Notes: generated from the sequence alone by a model not told the origin. 64,000 bases of DNA from Bradyrhizobium sp. PSBB068 (GCA_016839165.1 CP069300.1:4092001-4156000), one strand, 5' to 3'; counted from the first letter of the stretch, positions 42,563 to 52,075 are shown. Numbers and translations are program-made.

Positions 42563-45244
42563 CTACTCCGCGGCCTGCTCCAGCGGGGCGACGCGCGGCA
42601 GGATCATCTGGATGCGCGTGCCGTTGCCCGGCGCGGATTCGAGCGAGAGCCGGCCGCCGAGCCGGGTGGTGACGATGCTGTAGACGATGTGCAGCCCGAG
42701 CCCGGTGCCACCCTGGTCGCGCCGCGTCGTGAAGAACGGATCGAACGCGCGGCGGCGGACGTCGAGGCTCATGCCGCAGCCATTGTCTGCGAAGATCACC
42801 TCGACATTGTCGCCGCCTGCGGCACGAACCTGGATCTCGACCTCGCCGGGCTTGCCGTCCGGGAACGCGTGCGCGACCGCATTGAGGAACAGATTGGTCA
42901 GCACCTGGCCATACGGTCCGGGATAGGAATTCATGATCAGGTTGGGCTCGCAATCGACGTTGAGCGTCAGATTGTGCTTGCGCAGGCCGGGCCGCAGGCT
43001 CATCACCACCTGCTCGGTGAGATCGCCGAGATCGAAGGTGCGCTGGTCGGAATAGTTGCGGTCGGCGGCGACCTGCTTGAACGACTGGATCAGCTCCGCG
43101 GCGCGGTTCAGATTGGCGACGAGCTGCGACGACGCATCCCGCGCCGTGTTCAGGAAATCGTTGAGGCTGGAGCGGCGCAGGTCGCCGCGCTCGACCTGGG
43201 CCTCGAAGTTCGCGGTCTTGCGCTCCAGTGCGGATGCCACCGTCAGGCTGATGCCGACGGGATTGTTGACCTCATGTGCGACCCCGGCCACCAGGCGGCC
43301 GAGCGCGGCGAGTTTCTCGGCCTCGATCAGCGAGTTCTGGGTTTCCCGCAGGTTGCGCAGCGCCGCCTCGGCGGAATCCCTCGCCTTGCGCATCTCCTGC
43401 TCGGACCGCTTGCGCTCGCCGATGTCGAGCGCCACCGTGACGATGTTCTCGATCTCGCCCTGCGCATCGAGGATCGGCAGCTTGTTGACCAGCCATTGCC
43501 GCATGTTGCCTGCGGCGTCCTTGTACTCTTCCTCATAGAAGCCGAGCTCGCGCCGCGCCGACAACACGCGCTTGTCGTTCTCGTCGGTCTTGGCGGCGCC
43601 GTAGCGCTGCATCAGCTCGGCGGTGGTCTGGCCGATCGCATCCTGCGGCTCGATGCCGAATATCCCCGCCATGTAGCGGTTCATCAGCACGTAGCGAAGA
43701 TTGCGCTCCTTGACGTTGATGACGGCGGGCACCGTGTCGATCACCATCTGCAGCAGCCGGCGGCCCTCGGCGATGGCATCTTCGGCGCGCTTCTGGTCGG
43801 TGATGTCACGCACCGTGCCCTCGTAGCGGACCACCTCGCCCTCGTCGTTGCGCACGACGGTCGCGGAATCGGACAGCCAAAGCACCGTGCCGTCACGCGA
43901 GCGCACCTGATATTCGTAGTCACGCACCGTGCCGTCGCGCGCCATCAATTTCTGGTACTGCTCCCGCGCCGCCGGATCGACATAGACCGTGGAGGCGATG
44001 TCGCCGATGCCGTTGATCAGGTCCTGCGGCGTGGCATAACCCATCATCCGCGCCAGCGCCGGGTTGGCGTTGAGCAGCGTGCCGCCCGGCGTCGTGACGT
44101 AGATCCCGTCGACGGATGCCTCGAACAGCTTGTGATAGCTCTCCTCGGCGAGCCGCTGCTCGGCGAGCGCGCGCAGAGCGGCCTCGCGCGCGCTGTCGGC
44201 GTCGACCAGGGTCTGGCGGAACACCTCGGCGGCGCGCGCGATGTCGCCGATCTCGTTGTCGAGGTCGGCGCCGGGAATGAACGCGCTCTTCTCGCCGCCC
44301 GCGACCTTGCGGATCGAGCCGGCGATCCGGGCCAGCGGGCGGACGGTGCGGCGCACCACCAGCACCGACGCGAACAGGCCGATCAGCACGCCCGCGGTGC
44401 CGAGCACGATGCTCTGCCATTTCGCTTCAGCCAATGTCCGCGCAAAATCGCGCGACAGCACATGGCCGCGGCGCGAGCTGAGCTCCCGCAACAGCTCGGT
44501 GACCTTCTGAATCAACACGCCTTCGGCGCCGAGCACTTCGCGGTCGATGTCGGCGATCTGGCCCTCGCGCACCGAGATCGCGCTGATCGCCTCGGCATAG
44601 TTGTCGACGGCACTGCGCAGGGCGGGATCGGCGATGGTCATCGCCCGCATGCTTTGCGCAGCCTGCTCGGCGGCCGACGTGTTGTGCGCCAGCAATGCGG
44701 TGGCGATGCGGCTCTGAATCTGCGACAGCGTGTTCGCAAGCGTGGCGTCGTTGCTCTCGACGACCGCCTTGTCGAACGCGTCGCGCAGCGGCGGCAGTCC
44801 GGCGACGATCTCGGCGCGGCGGCTGAGCAGGGCCGAGATTCGCTCGATCCCGCTGCGATAGGTCGCCAGCCGCTGGGTGACGCCGTCGATCATGTCCTGC
44901 TGCTCGGGCGCCAGTTCGATCCGGGTTTTCTTCAGAATCTCGCTCAGCGACTGGGCCGCCTGCGCGACCTGGGCCGACTGGGTGCCGGGCTCGGTGACGA
45001 AATCCCGCGCCGCCAGCCGCAGCTCGTTGGTGCGCCGGTCGATGTCCTCGGCGATGTCGCCGACGCTTTGCAGCCGTTGCAGCTCGGCAAAGGTCGTATC
45101 GATGTGCCGAATCGCGATCACGCTGGCCGTGGACGTGATGATGATCACAGCCAGGACCAGCAGGAAGCTGCCGAACGTGAGCTGGCCAATCGAGAGGGAG
45201 AACGCACGCGGCGCTTGCGAATTCGGCGGCGATTCAGCGGTCAT
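42563..45244 (-). CDS. Membrane PAS sensor histidine kinase
   Basis: The 893-residue protein has TM1 at about 21-45, a helical periplasmic sensor (about 46-275) and TM2 near 281-300. A HAMP linker (RRTVRPLARIAGSIRKVAGG) and two PAS domains follow (about 365-490 and 500-620), then a coiled coil and a kinase core. The phospho-acceptor is His 657 in GVAHEVNNPVG, and the ATP lobe has VLTNLFLNAVAHAF, ADNGCGMS and GGTGLGLHIVYSI. There is no receiver domain and no response regulator nearby, so it is an orphan kinase. The signal is unknown. Confidence 0.95.
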   Translation of the reverse strand: MTAESPPNSQAPRAFSLSIGQLTFGSFLLVLAVIIITSTASVIAIRHIDTTFAELQRLQSVGDIAEDIDRRTNELRLAARDFVTEPGTQSAQVAQAAQSLSEILKKTRIELAPEQQDMIDGVTQRLATYRSGIERISALLSRRAEIVAGLPPLRDAFDKAVVESNDATLANTLSQIQSRIATALLAHNTSAAEQAAQSMRAMTIADPALRSAVDNYAEAISAISVREGQIADIDREVLGAEGVLIQKVTELLRELSSRRGHVLSRDFARTLAEAKWQSIVLGTAGVLIGLFASVLVVRRTVRPLARIAGSIRKVAGGEKSAFIPGADLDNEIGDIARAAEVFRQTLVDADSAREAALRALAEQRLAEESYHKLFEASVDGIYVTTPGGTLLNANPALARMMGYATPQDLINGIGDIASTVYVDPAAREQYQKLMARDGTVRDYEYQVRSRDGTVLWLSDSATVVRNDEGEVVRYEGTVRDITDQKRAEDAIAEGRRLLQMVIDTVPAVINVKERNLRYVLMNRYMAGIFGIEPQDAIGQTTAELMQRYGAAKTDENDKRVLSARRELGFYEEEYKDAAGNMRQWLVNKLPILDAQGEIENIVTVALDIGERKRSEQEMRKARDSAEAALRNLRETQNSLIEAEKLAALGRLVAGVAHEVNNPVGISLTVASALERKTANFEAQVERGDLRRSSLNDFLNTARDASSQLVANLNRAAELIQSFKQVAADRNYSDQRTFDLGDLTEQVVMSLRPGLRKHNLTLNVDCEPNLIMNSYPGPYGQVLTNLFLNAVAHAFPDGKPGEVEIQVRAAGGDNVEVIFADNGCGMSLDVRRRAFDPFFTTRRDQGGTGLGLHIVYSIVTTRLGGRLSLESAPGNGTRIQMILPRVAPLEQAAE

Positions 45245-45409
45245 GTCATCAAGGCCGGGGATCCAATGCGCCCCAATATACGGGAAGTTACGGGCTTTGG
45301 GGAAACATGCTGAGGGGGCCCGGGCCGGCCGGCGGTGTGACCGGTGTCACCCTGTTAACCACCCGCGGCCGATTCCGGCCCCACCGTCGCGTCAGGTGCG
45401 GCGACGGCC

Positions 45410-46318
45410 TCAGGCCGTGCCGGTCCTTCGCGGTGGAATGGTCATCGCGGCGACGCCGATCACCACGCAGGCGAGCCCGATCCACGCCGTCGGGCCGAGC
45501 CGCTCCCCCAAAAATGCAACGCTGAGCGCAACCCCGATCGGCACTCGCAGATAGGCCTGCGCGGTGGTGCCGACCGAGCCGAGGGTCTGGATCAGGCGGA
45601 AGTAGATCACGAAGGCGATCGCCGTCGAGAACACCGCAAGCGCCAGCAGGGCGAGCAGCGAACTGGTCGACGGCGCCAGCGTCCAGGGCCGTTCGACGGC
45701 GAGGCTGAGCGGGAGAAGGATCGCAGCACCCGCGATCAGCGAGCCCGCCGCCGGCGCCATCGGATCGAGCCCCTTGAAGCCGCGGCTGAAGATCGCCGCG
45801 CAGGCGTAGCAGATGGTGGCGGCGACGATCGCGACCTCGGCCACGATGCCCTGCCCGAGATCGCGGAAGGCATCGACGCCGACGATCAGGCAGATGCCGG
45901 CCATCCCTGATATCACCCCGAACAGCTTGCGCGGGCTCGCGGCCTCATGGCGGGTGATCGCGACGGTGAACAGGAAGGTGAAGATGGGCGAAGCCGAATT
46001 GAGAATGGTGGCGAGCCCGGCATCGACGAAGCGTTCGCCCCAGGCAATCAGCGTCCACGGGATCACGCTGTTGAGGCAGGCCTGGAAGATGAAGCGGCGC
46101 CAGGTCGGACCGTCCGTCGACATGGTTACGCCGCGCATCCGCATGATGACGACGAGCAGCAGGCCTGCGATCGCGGTGCGCGCCGCGATCAGTGTGATCG
46201 GCGGGATGGTGGCCACGCCGAGCTTGATGAAGGTGTAGGAGCCGCCCCAGAGCGTGGCGAGCGCCAGCAGCAAGGCGAGCTCGAAGGCCATGTTGGGCTG
46301 GCGTGGAGTGGTGGTCAT
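45410..46318 (-). CDS. EamA/DMT-family permease
   Basis: Started at ATG 46318 (MTTTPRQPNMAFEL), it has 302 residues and ten hydrophobic helices in two EamA repeats (about 12-140, 155-295). Conserved turns include LWGGSYTFIKLGV at the start and AYLRVPIGVALSVAFLGERL in the last repeat. It is a metabolite exporter of unknown cargo. It is a single gene, 165 bp downstream of where the kinase gene starts on the same strand. Confidence 0.9.
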   Translation of the reverse strand: MTTTPRQPNMAFELALLLALATLWGGSYTFIKLGVATIPPITLIAARTAIAGLLLVVIMRMRGVTMSTDGPTWRRFIFQACLNSVIPWTLIAWGERFVDAGLATILNSASPIFTFLFTVAITRHEAASPRKLFGVISGMAGICLIVGVDAFRDLGQGIVAEVAIVAATICYACAAIFSRGFKGLDPMAPAAGSLIAGAAILLPLSLAVERPWTLAPSTSSLLALLALAVFSTAIAFVIYFRLIQTLGSVGTTAQAYLRVPIGVALSVAFLGERLGPTAWIGLACVVIGVAAMTIPPRRTGTA

Positions 46319-46483
46319 CGCCTGAGGATTCCGTCTTGGTGGTGAGACGGAATCTACAGCGCCGGAGGTATTGATACTTCGATACAGGCCGAAATGTGGA
46401 GACGCGTTTCTCGATTGTCGTCCCGGCTTTCGCCGAGACGACATCGAATGGGTCTGGCCGTCCGCGATCTCTCGAGCGGGCGC

Positions 46484-47281
46484 CTACCCCATCGCGCCGA
46501 CGTCGAACACCTCGCCGTCGTAGCCCGCTTCCTTGGGGATGCGGAGCTGGCGGCCGGTGGCGGTCTTGGTCATGACGGGGGTCACGGTCACGATCGACAT
46601 TTTCTTGGCGTCATCAAGCGCAGCGTCGACATTCGGCTGCTTGCCGAGCCGGATCAGATTGCGGGTGGTCGGGAACGGCAGCTTGAAGCGGCCGCTCTCG
46701 CCACCCTCGAGCGCCTCGCGCGTCGATACCCAGATCGAATCGGTCGATTCCTTGCCGTCATGCGCACCGAGCTGTTCGGGCGGCGCCGCGGCCAGGAAGA
46801 ACCAGGTGTCGAAACGCTTCGGCATGCCCTCCGGCGTGATCCAATGCGCGTAGGGCACGAGTTCATCGAGCGCGAGCACCATGCCGTTGTCGGTGAGCAC
46901 CTTGAGGAAGCTGATCTTGCCTTCGTTCAGCGCCGTACGATGCGCGGTCGCGATCTCGTTCGCACGCCTGGCATCGACCAGATCCTTCGACCCCCGCGGC
47001 CGCGCCAGCAGGATGCCGCTCTCTTCAAACGTCTCGCGGATCGCAGCGATCCGGAAACCCAGCGCGTCGCCGTCGAGCCCGTCCCCGCCCGAATAGAGCG
47101 CGGGGTTGGCGGCGATCTCCTTGTCGTTCTTGTCGACGCTGCCGCCGGGGAACACCAGTGCGCCCGAGTTGAACTCGATCTGGTGATGGCGGACCATCAT
47201 GAAGACTTCTATGTCGCTGCTGCTGCCGTCACGGAGCAGCAACACGGTCGAGGCAAGGCGCGGGGCAACGATCTCGATCAT
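46484..47281 (-). CDS. NUDIX hydrolase (NUDT19-like)
   Basis: The 265-residue protein starts at ATG 47281, immediately after the TAA of the upstream gene (TAAGTGATG). The Nudix box is split: PGGSVDKNDKE is separated from AAIRETFEESGILL by about 30 residues, the insertion typical of NUDT7/19-type CoA diphosphatases. RETFEESG retains the metal-binding Glu residues. Such enzymes cleave CoA or acyl-CoA to phosphopantetheine and 3',5'-ADP. That fits its place at the end of an acyl-CoA gene block, where it could adjust CoA ester levels. Confidence 0.85.
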   Translation of the reverse strand: MIEIVAPRLASTVLLLRDGSSSDIEVFMMVRHHQIEFNSGALVFPGGSVDKNDKEIAANPALYSGGDGLDGDALGFRIAAIRETFEESGILLARPRGSKDLVDARRANEIATAHRTALNEGKISFLKVLTDNGMVLALDELVPYAHWITPEGMPKRFDTWFFLAAAPPEQLGAHDGKESTDSIWVSTREALEGGESGRFKLPFPTTRNLIRLGKQPNVDAALDDAKKMSIVTVTPVMTKTATGRQLRIPKEAGYDGEVFDVGAMG

Positions 47282-47284
47282 CAC

Positions 47285-48241
47285 TTAGCCTGCAGCACTG
47301 GATTGCGGTTGCAGATTGGCGCGGCGGTCGACGCGTGCCACGCGGGAGAGCAGATAGTCGACCTCGGCCCTCGCCTGCGGCGTGATCACCGCACCCGGCT
47401 TGCGCTGGGCGCTGGACGAGATGATGCCGCGCTTCTGCAGCACGTATTTGCGCACGGTGAGACCGACGCCCGGCTGCTGCTCGTAGCGGATCAGCGGCAG
47501 ATGCGCGTCGAACAGGTCGTGCGCCGCGTCACGCTTGCCCGCCTTCGACAGATTGACGACGTCGATCAACAGTTCGGGGAAAGCGTAGCCCGTCATCGCG
47601 CCGTCGGCGCCGCGCTCCATCTCGAAATCGAGGAACAGGCCGCCATTGCCGACCAGGATCGACAGCGGCCGCAGCGAGCCGTCCTTCTGGAAGTTGCGCA
47701 GCGTCGAGATCTTCTCCAGGCCCGGCCAGTCCTCGTGCTTGAGCATCACGCAGGATGGCGAGTCCATCACGATCTTGCGGATCACGGCGGGCGTGAATTG
47801 GACGGTCAAGGTCAGCGGATAGTCCTGCAGCACCCAGGGAATGTCGTCGCCGACCGCTTCCTGCGCCTGCTTGAAATAGCCAATGATCTGGTCGTCGGTG
47901 CGCAGATGCGGCGGCGGCGCGATCATGACGCCAGCGGCGCCCGCATCCATCGACTTCCTGGCCAGCGAGCGCATCGTGGCGAAGCCCGGCGCCGAGACGC
48001 CGACGATCACCTGCAGCTTCTTGGCGCGCTTGACGAAGCGCAGCGCGACCTGCTCCGCCTCGGCGGCATCGAGCTTCGGCGCCTCGCCCAGAATGCCCAG
48101 CACCGTGACGCCGTCGCAGCCGACCTCGGTGTAGAAATCGGTCAGCCGGTCGATCGATGCCTCGTCGATGCGGCCGTCGTCGTGGAACGGGGTCGGCGCG
48201 ATCGCAAAGGTTCCTGCGGCCTGGGCGGTGAGCTTGGTCAT
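47285..48241 (-). CDS. DapA/NanA-family lyase (class I aldolase fold)
   Basis: This 318-residue TIM barrel has FAIAPTPFHDDGRID, VLGILGEAPKLD (the GTTGE-equivalent loop), the Tyr in VLQDYPLT and the Schiff-base Lys in VMLKHEDWPG. It is related to dihydrodipicolinate synthase, but LGILGE replaces GTTGE, so it is more likely a catabolic pyruvate-dependent aldolase or dehydratase than DapA. It is followed without a gap by the NUDIX gene and preceded by a repeat separating it from the SDR gene. The substrate is unknown. Confidence 0.85.
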   Translation of the reverse strand: MTKLTAQAAGTFAIAPTPFHDDGRIDEASIDRLTDFYTEVGCDGVTVLGILGEAPKLDAAEAEQVALRFVKRAKKLQVIVGVSAPGFATMRSLARKSMDAGAAGVMIAPPPHLRTDDQIIGYFKQAQEAVGDDIPWVLQDYPLTLTVQFTPAVIRKIVMDSPSCVMLKHEDWPGLEKISTLRNFQKDGSLRPLSILVGNGGLFLDFEMERGADGAMTGYAFPELLIDVVNLSKAGKRDAAHDLFDAHLPLIRYEQQPGVGLTVRKYVLQKRGIISSSAQRKPGAVITPQARAEVDYLLSRVARVDRRANLQPQSSAAG

Positions 48242-48274
48242 GGGTGCCTCGTCTGTTTCCCCCCTCTATACAGG

Positions 48275-48372
48275 GTCATTCCGGGATGCGCCACTTGGCG
48301 CAGGCCCGGAATCCATACTCACGATCGTGGTTATGGATTCCGGGCTCACGCTTCGCGTGCCCCGGAATGACG
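48275..48372. repeat. Dispersed palindromic repeat, family B-like
   Basis: The outer arms gtcattccggg and cccggaatgac and inner arms cccggaatccata / tatggattccggg form a nested palindrome. It lies between the SDR and DapA-like genes; its left edge is 34 bp from the DapA-like start. Confidence 0.85.
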
Positions 48373-48376
48373 AGGG

Positions 48377-49255
48377 TCAGAACCGTCGCGCGCCCATCTT
48401 GATCTGCTCCTCGGAGAAGAAGATCTCCTTGGCGTGGGTGGCGATATCTTCGGCCTTCCAGCCGGTAAAGGGCGGCTTCCAGCCCTCCATTTCCATCATC
48501 CGCATCTCGCGGACGCCGCGCGGGCCGGAGACGCCGAGCACCTTGCCGGTTTGGTCGCCCGACAGATCGCTGACCATGTAGAGCACGGCCGGCGCGATGC
48601 CGTCCGGACCGAGCGCCGCGCCAGGGTTCTCCTTGTAGCGGGGCAGGTCCGCGGTCATGCGGGTCAGCGCGCCCGGCGCCAGCGTCCAGATCCGGATGTT
48701 GTACTTGCGGCCCTCGATCGCCAGCACGTTTGAGAGGCCCCAGATGCCGCCCTTGGCCGCGCCGTAATTGGTCTGGCCGAAATTGCCGATCAGGCCCGAG
48801 GTCGAGGAGGTGTTGACGATGACGCCGCCGCCATTGTCGCGCATCCATTTGAATACCGGCTGGGTGCAGCAGAAGGTGCCCTTCAGATGCACCTTCATCA
48901 CCCTGTCCCAGTTGGCTTCCTTGGCCTTGTGGAAGGTCTCGTCGAGCAGGATGCCGGCGTTGTTGACCAGGATGTCTGCGCGGCCGAAATGCTTGATGGC
49001 ATCGTCGAACACCGACTGGCCGCCGGCCATCGTCGAGATGTCGGCACCGTTGGCGACGGCGCGGCCGCCCTCGGCCTTGATCGCGTCGACCACCTTGTCG
49101 GCCATCGACTTGTCGGAGCCCGAGCCGTCACGCGGGCCGCCGAGATCGTTGACCACGACGGCCGCGCCCTCGCGCGCGAACAGTTTTGCGTAGGCCTCAC
49201 CCAGTCCGCCGCCCGCACCTGTGATCAGCGCCACCTTGCCGTCGAGTAATCCCAT
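48377..49255 (-). CDS. SDR-family 3-hydroxyacyl-CoA dehydrogenase-like
   Basis: From ATG 49255 with GGAGAAAC upstream it has 292 residues. The SDR hallmarks are LITGAGGGLGEAYAKLFA, VNDLGG and NNAGIL, with catalytic Ser in NTSSTSG and YGAAKGG (Tyr/Lys). The NDLGG extension with GSGSDKSMADKV is the pattern of the dehydrogenase part of peroxisomal multifunctional enzyme type 2 (HSD17B4), so a 3-hydroxyacyl-CoA substrate is likely. It is 78 bp from the MaoC-type hydratase gene, the matching preceding step. Confidence 0.9.
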   Translation of the reverse strand: MGLLDGKVALITGAGGGLGEAYAKLFAREGAAVVVNDLGGPRDGSGSDKSMADKVVDAIKAEGGRAVANGADISTMAGGQSVFDDAIKHFGRADILVNNAGILLDETFHKAKEANWDRVMKVHLKGTFCCTQPVFKWMRDNGGGVIVNTSSTSGLIGNFGQTNYGAAKGGIWGLSNVLAIEGRKYNIRIWTLAPGALTRMTADLPRYKENPGAALGPDGIAPAVLYMVSDLSGDQTGKVLGVSGPRGVREMRMMEMEGWKPPFTGWKAEDIATHAKEIFFSEEQIKMGARRF

Positions 49256-49333
49256 GGTTGTTTCTCCGTTGTGTTCTTTCTTCTTCACCTCTCCCCGCGA
49301 AGAGCGGGGCGAGGGAGACGCCGGCCGTCGCGG

Positions 49334-50194
49334 CTACGCCAGCACCGTCTTGCCGCTCTTGATCACGGTGACGCCGCGCGATTTCACCTTGGCCTCGAAC
49401 GACACCACGTTGCCGTCCTTCCACAGCTCCATGGTCACGGTCTCACCGGGAAACACCGGCGAGGAGAACCGGGCCGCGTGCTGCTTGAAGGCCGACGGAT
49501 CATAGTCCGCATAGGTCTGCAGCACGCCGCGGCAGGTGATGCCGTAGGTGCACATGCCGTGCAGGATCGGCCGCGGGAAGCCGGCCTTCTTGGCGAATTC
49601 CGGATCGGAGTGCAGCGGATTGCGGTCGCCGCAGAGCCGGTAGATCAGCGCCTGGTCGGGCCGCGTGGTGATGTCGACCACCTTGTCCGGCGCACGCTCC
49701 GGCACCTTGTGCGGCTCGGGCTGGCCGTCCGATGGTCCGCCGAAGCCGCCATCGCCGCGGGCGAAGCGCGAGGCGACCAGCGTTGCGAGTTTGTCGCCCT
49801 TCTCATCCCTAAGCACGGTCTGGTGGCGGATCACCGCGCCCTTGTCCTTGCCCTTGTCGAACACGTCGAGCACGGTCGAGTCGGCCGTGATGTGGGCCGC
49901 GGTCGCGAACGGCTTGTGGAAGGTGATGTCGCGCTCACCGTCGACCACCATCACGCGGTTGAGGTTCATCTCACCGGGACCGGCGCCCCATGCTGCGACC
50001 GACGCGAATGTCGGCACCACCTTGAGCGGACGCGGCGTCAGCACGCCCTCATTGACGAAGGCGAGCTCCTTCTCGTCCATCGGATCGGCGCCGAGGCCGA
50101 TGCCATAGGCATAGAGCATCACGTCGCGGTCGCCGTAGCTGTATTTCTGGCCGAGATTCTTCAGGGCCATCAGCTGTTCGTACACGATTGGCAT
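49334..50194 (-). CDS. Two-domain MaoC-type enoyl-CoA hydratase
   Basis: The 286-residue protein has an N-terminal hot-dog domain (about 5-130) and a C-terminal catalytic hot-dog (about 155-285) with the hydratase-2 motif YRLCGDRNPLHSDPEFAKKAGF, including the Asp and His of the active site. HGMCTYGITCRGV follows. It matches the eukaryotic-type 2-enoyl-CoA hydratase 2, which makes (R)-3-hydroxyacyl-CoA. With the SDR downstream it covers two successive steps of a beta-oxidation-like spiral. Confidence 0.92.
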   Translation of the reverse strand: MPIVYEQLMALKNLGQKYSYGDRDVMLYAYGIGLGADPMDEKELAFVNEGVLTPRPLKVVPTFASVAAWGAGPGEMNLNRVMVVDGERDITFHKPFATAAHITADSTVLDVFDKGKDKGAVIRHQTVLRDEKGDKLATLVASRFARGDGGFGGPSDGQPEPHKVPERAPDKVVDITTRPDQALIYRLCGDRNPLHSDPEFAKKAGFPRPILHGMCTYGITCRGVLQTYADYDPSAFKQHAARFSSPVFPGETVTMELWKDGNVVSFEAKVKSRGVTVIKSGKTVLA

Positions 50195-50397
50195 TGTTGT
50201 TTTCTCCCCGAATCCATTTTTTCAACTGCGCTGCGGGTTGATGCGCCCTCTCCCCGTGCGGGAGAGGGCTACACCGTTGGCGCAACAAACTCTCTTGGGA
50301 GAGGGGTCGCCTCCACAGAGAGATTCGATCCGTGGAGAGACACCCCTCTTCCGGCAGCTGCGCTGCCAGCTTCCCCCGCAAGGGGGGAAGGTACTTT

Positions 50398-50787
50398 CTA
50401 GGCCGGCGTGAAGAACGGCAGCGGAGCGCCGTCGGTCGGCTTCCAGACCACCTTGACCTTCTGGCCGATCTTCACCGTCTCCAGATCGCAATCGACGATG
50501 TTGGTCTGCAGCGACGGGCCTTCCTTCAGCGTCACATAGGCGATCGCATAGGGACCGGTCGGCGACTTCCGCATCAGGCTGTAGGTGTAGACCGTGGCCT
50601 CGCCGCTCGACTCTTCCCACACCGTCTTGTCGGAGAAGCAGAACGGGCAGATCGCGCGCGGGAAGTAATGCGCTTCGCCGCAGGTGGTGCAGCGCTTGAT
50701 CATGAACTTGCCCGCCTTCGCCGCTTCCCAGAACGGCGCGGTCTCCGGATTGGTCACCGGGGCATTGTACTTCTTGGCTTCAGACAT
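50398..50787 (-). CDS. DUF35 OB-fold/Zn-ribbon protein, thiolase partner
   Basis: The 129-residue protein has a zinc ribbon with four Cys (IKRCTTCGEAH and AICPFCFSD) followed by a DUF35 OB-fold (GEATVYTYSLMRKSPTGPYAIAYVTL). Its ATG at 50787 shares one base with the stop of the thiolase-like gene (TGATG), so the two are translated together. DUF35 proteins bind thiolase-fold partners and acyl-CoA, as in ChsH2 of mycobacterial steroid side-chain degradation. Confidence 0.92.
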   Translation of the reverse strand: MSEAKKYNAPVTNPETAPFWEAAKAGKFMIKRCTTCGEAHYFPRAICPFCFSDKTVWEESSGEATVYTYSLMRKSPTGPYAIAYVTLKEGPSLQTNIVDCDLETVKIGQKVKVVWKPTDGAPLPFFTPA

Positions 50788-51944
50788 CACGCACGCTCCA
50801 GGATACAGGTTGAGGCGGCGTGGCGAACGCCGAGCAGGCCGCCGGTGCCATGGGCGATCGCGAGGTCGCAGTTCTTCACCTGCACCTTCGGATGCGCCTC
50901 GCCGCGCAGCTGGCGGACGGCCTCGAGGATCTTGGTCATGCCGCCGCGGTTGACGGGATGGTTGCTGCACAGCCCGCCGCCGTCGGTGTTGAACGGCAGC
51001 TTGCCGACACCCGAGATCAGGTTGCCGTCGGCGACGAACTTGCCGCCCTCGCCCTTCTTGCAGAAGCCGAGGTCTTCGAGCTGCATCAGCACCGTGATGG
51101 TGAAGCTGTCGTAGATCGAAGCGTATTTAATGTCCTTCGGCGTCACGCCCGCCTCTTCGAAGGCGCGCGGACCGGACCACACGCCGGCCGAATAGGTCAG
51201 GTCGAGATCCTTGCCGCCGCGCGGCCCCTTCGCCGCCTCGCCATGACCGATCAGCCGCACCAGCGGCTTCTTCAGGCTCTTGGCGATCTCCGGTGTGGTG
51301 ACGATCATCGCGCCGCCACCGTCGGTGACCACGCAGCAATCCATCCGGTGCAGCGGATCCGAGATCATCGGCGAGTTCAACACGTCTTCGACGGTGACGA
51401 CCTCCTTCAGCATCGCATGCGGATTGTATTGCGCGTGATGCGAGGCCGCGACCTTGATCCAGGCGAGCTGCTCGGAGGTGGTGCCGTAGTCGTGCATATG
51501 GCGCATGGCACACATGCCATAGGCATTGTGCGTGGTAGCCCCGTAAGCCAATTCGAAATCGGCCTCGGCGCCGGAGGCGCGCGGCGGCATCGGACCGGTG
51601 CGCGGCTTGCCCGCCAGCGTGACCAGCGCGACCGAGCACTTGCCCGCGGCGATCGCCTCGGCGGCGTGGCCGAGATGGATCAGATAGGAACAGCCACCGG
51701 TCTCGGTGGAATCGACGTGGCGCAGCTTCCTGGTGTTGAGGCCGAGATAGTCGACCATCGGCCAAAGTCCGCCCGGCGCATCGCCGGCGCAGAAATAGCC
51801 GTCGATGTCGTCCTTGGTGAGCCCGGCATCCTCGATCGCGCCCTTGGCGACCTCGGCGTGAAGCTGTGCTGTTGATTTATCGGGTGCATGCCGGGTGGGA
51901 TGCTCGTAGATCCCGGCAATGTAGGCCTTGCCCTTGATGGTCAA
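50787..51944 (-). CDS. Thiolase-fold protein (SCP2/Ltp2-like)
   Basis: Started at TTG 51944 (LTIKGKAYIAG) with AGCGGAGAG four bases upstream, it has 385 residues; no ATG fits, and the frame further upstream is a shadow in repeat DNA. Thiolase landmarks are VDSTETGGCSYLIHLGHAAEAIAAG, VTDGGGAMIVT and LCSNHPVNRGGMTKILEAV. By eye the nucleophilic Cys position of the CATGSS turn is Thr in STETGG, so the Claisen chemistry may be replaced by a retro-aldol as in Ltp2. The coupled DUF35 gene supports that. A lone Cys two residues later could be misaligned, so this needs a structure-based alignment. Confidence 0.85.
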   Translation of the reverse strand: MTIKGKAYIAGIYEHPTRHAPDKSTAQLHAEVAKGAIEDAGLTKDDIDGYFCAGDAPGGLWPMVDYLGLNTRKLRHVDSTETGGCSYLIHLGHAAEAIAAGKCSVALVTLAGKPRTGPMPPRASGAEADFELAYGATTHNAYGMCAMRHMHDYGTTSEQLAWIKVAASHHAQYNPHAMLKEVVTVEDVLNSPMISDPLHRMDCCVVTDGGGAMIVTTPEIAKSLKKPLVRLIGHGEAAKGPRGGKDLDLTYSAGVWSGPRAFEEAGVTPKDIKYASIYDSFTITVLMQLEDLGFCKKGEGGKFVADGNLISGVGKLPFNTDGGGLCSNHPVNRGGMTKILEAVRQLRGEAHPKVQVKNCDLAIAHGTGGLLGVRHAASTCILERA

Positions 51945-52075
51945 ATCGCTCTCCGCTGGCGTTTTTCGCTCCAGCGTTTTTCTGAACCGACGACGCGACC
52001 TTGGCAAGCGCGGAAATATTCCGTCAGGCGAGACTGCAATTGACGCGCGATATGCGCGCCCCAAGAACAGTCGTC

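Noticed and set aside
42689..45313. 874-codon plus-strand frame opposite the PAS kinase
   Set aside because: Antisense shadow of a kinase with all catalytic motifs intact.
46394..48370. 658-codon plus-strand frame opposite NUDIX and DapA-like genes
   Set aside because: Shadow; low-complexity composition and it crosses two real genes.
50210..50397. GA-rich and hairpin-like sequence between the MaoC and DUF35 genes as a CRISPR or RNA gene
   Set aside because: Only short irregular inverted repeats (ctctccc / gggagag) with no regular spacing; more likely a decayed interspersed repeat.
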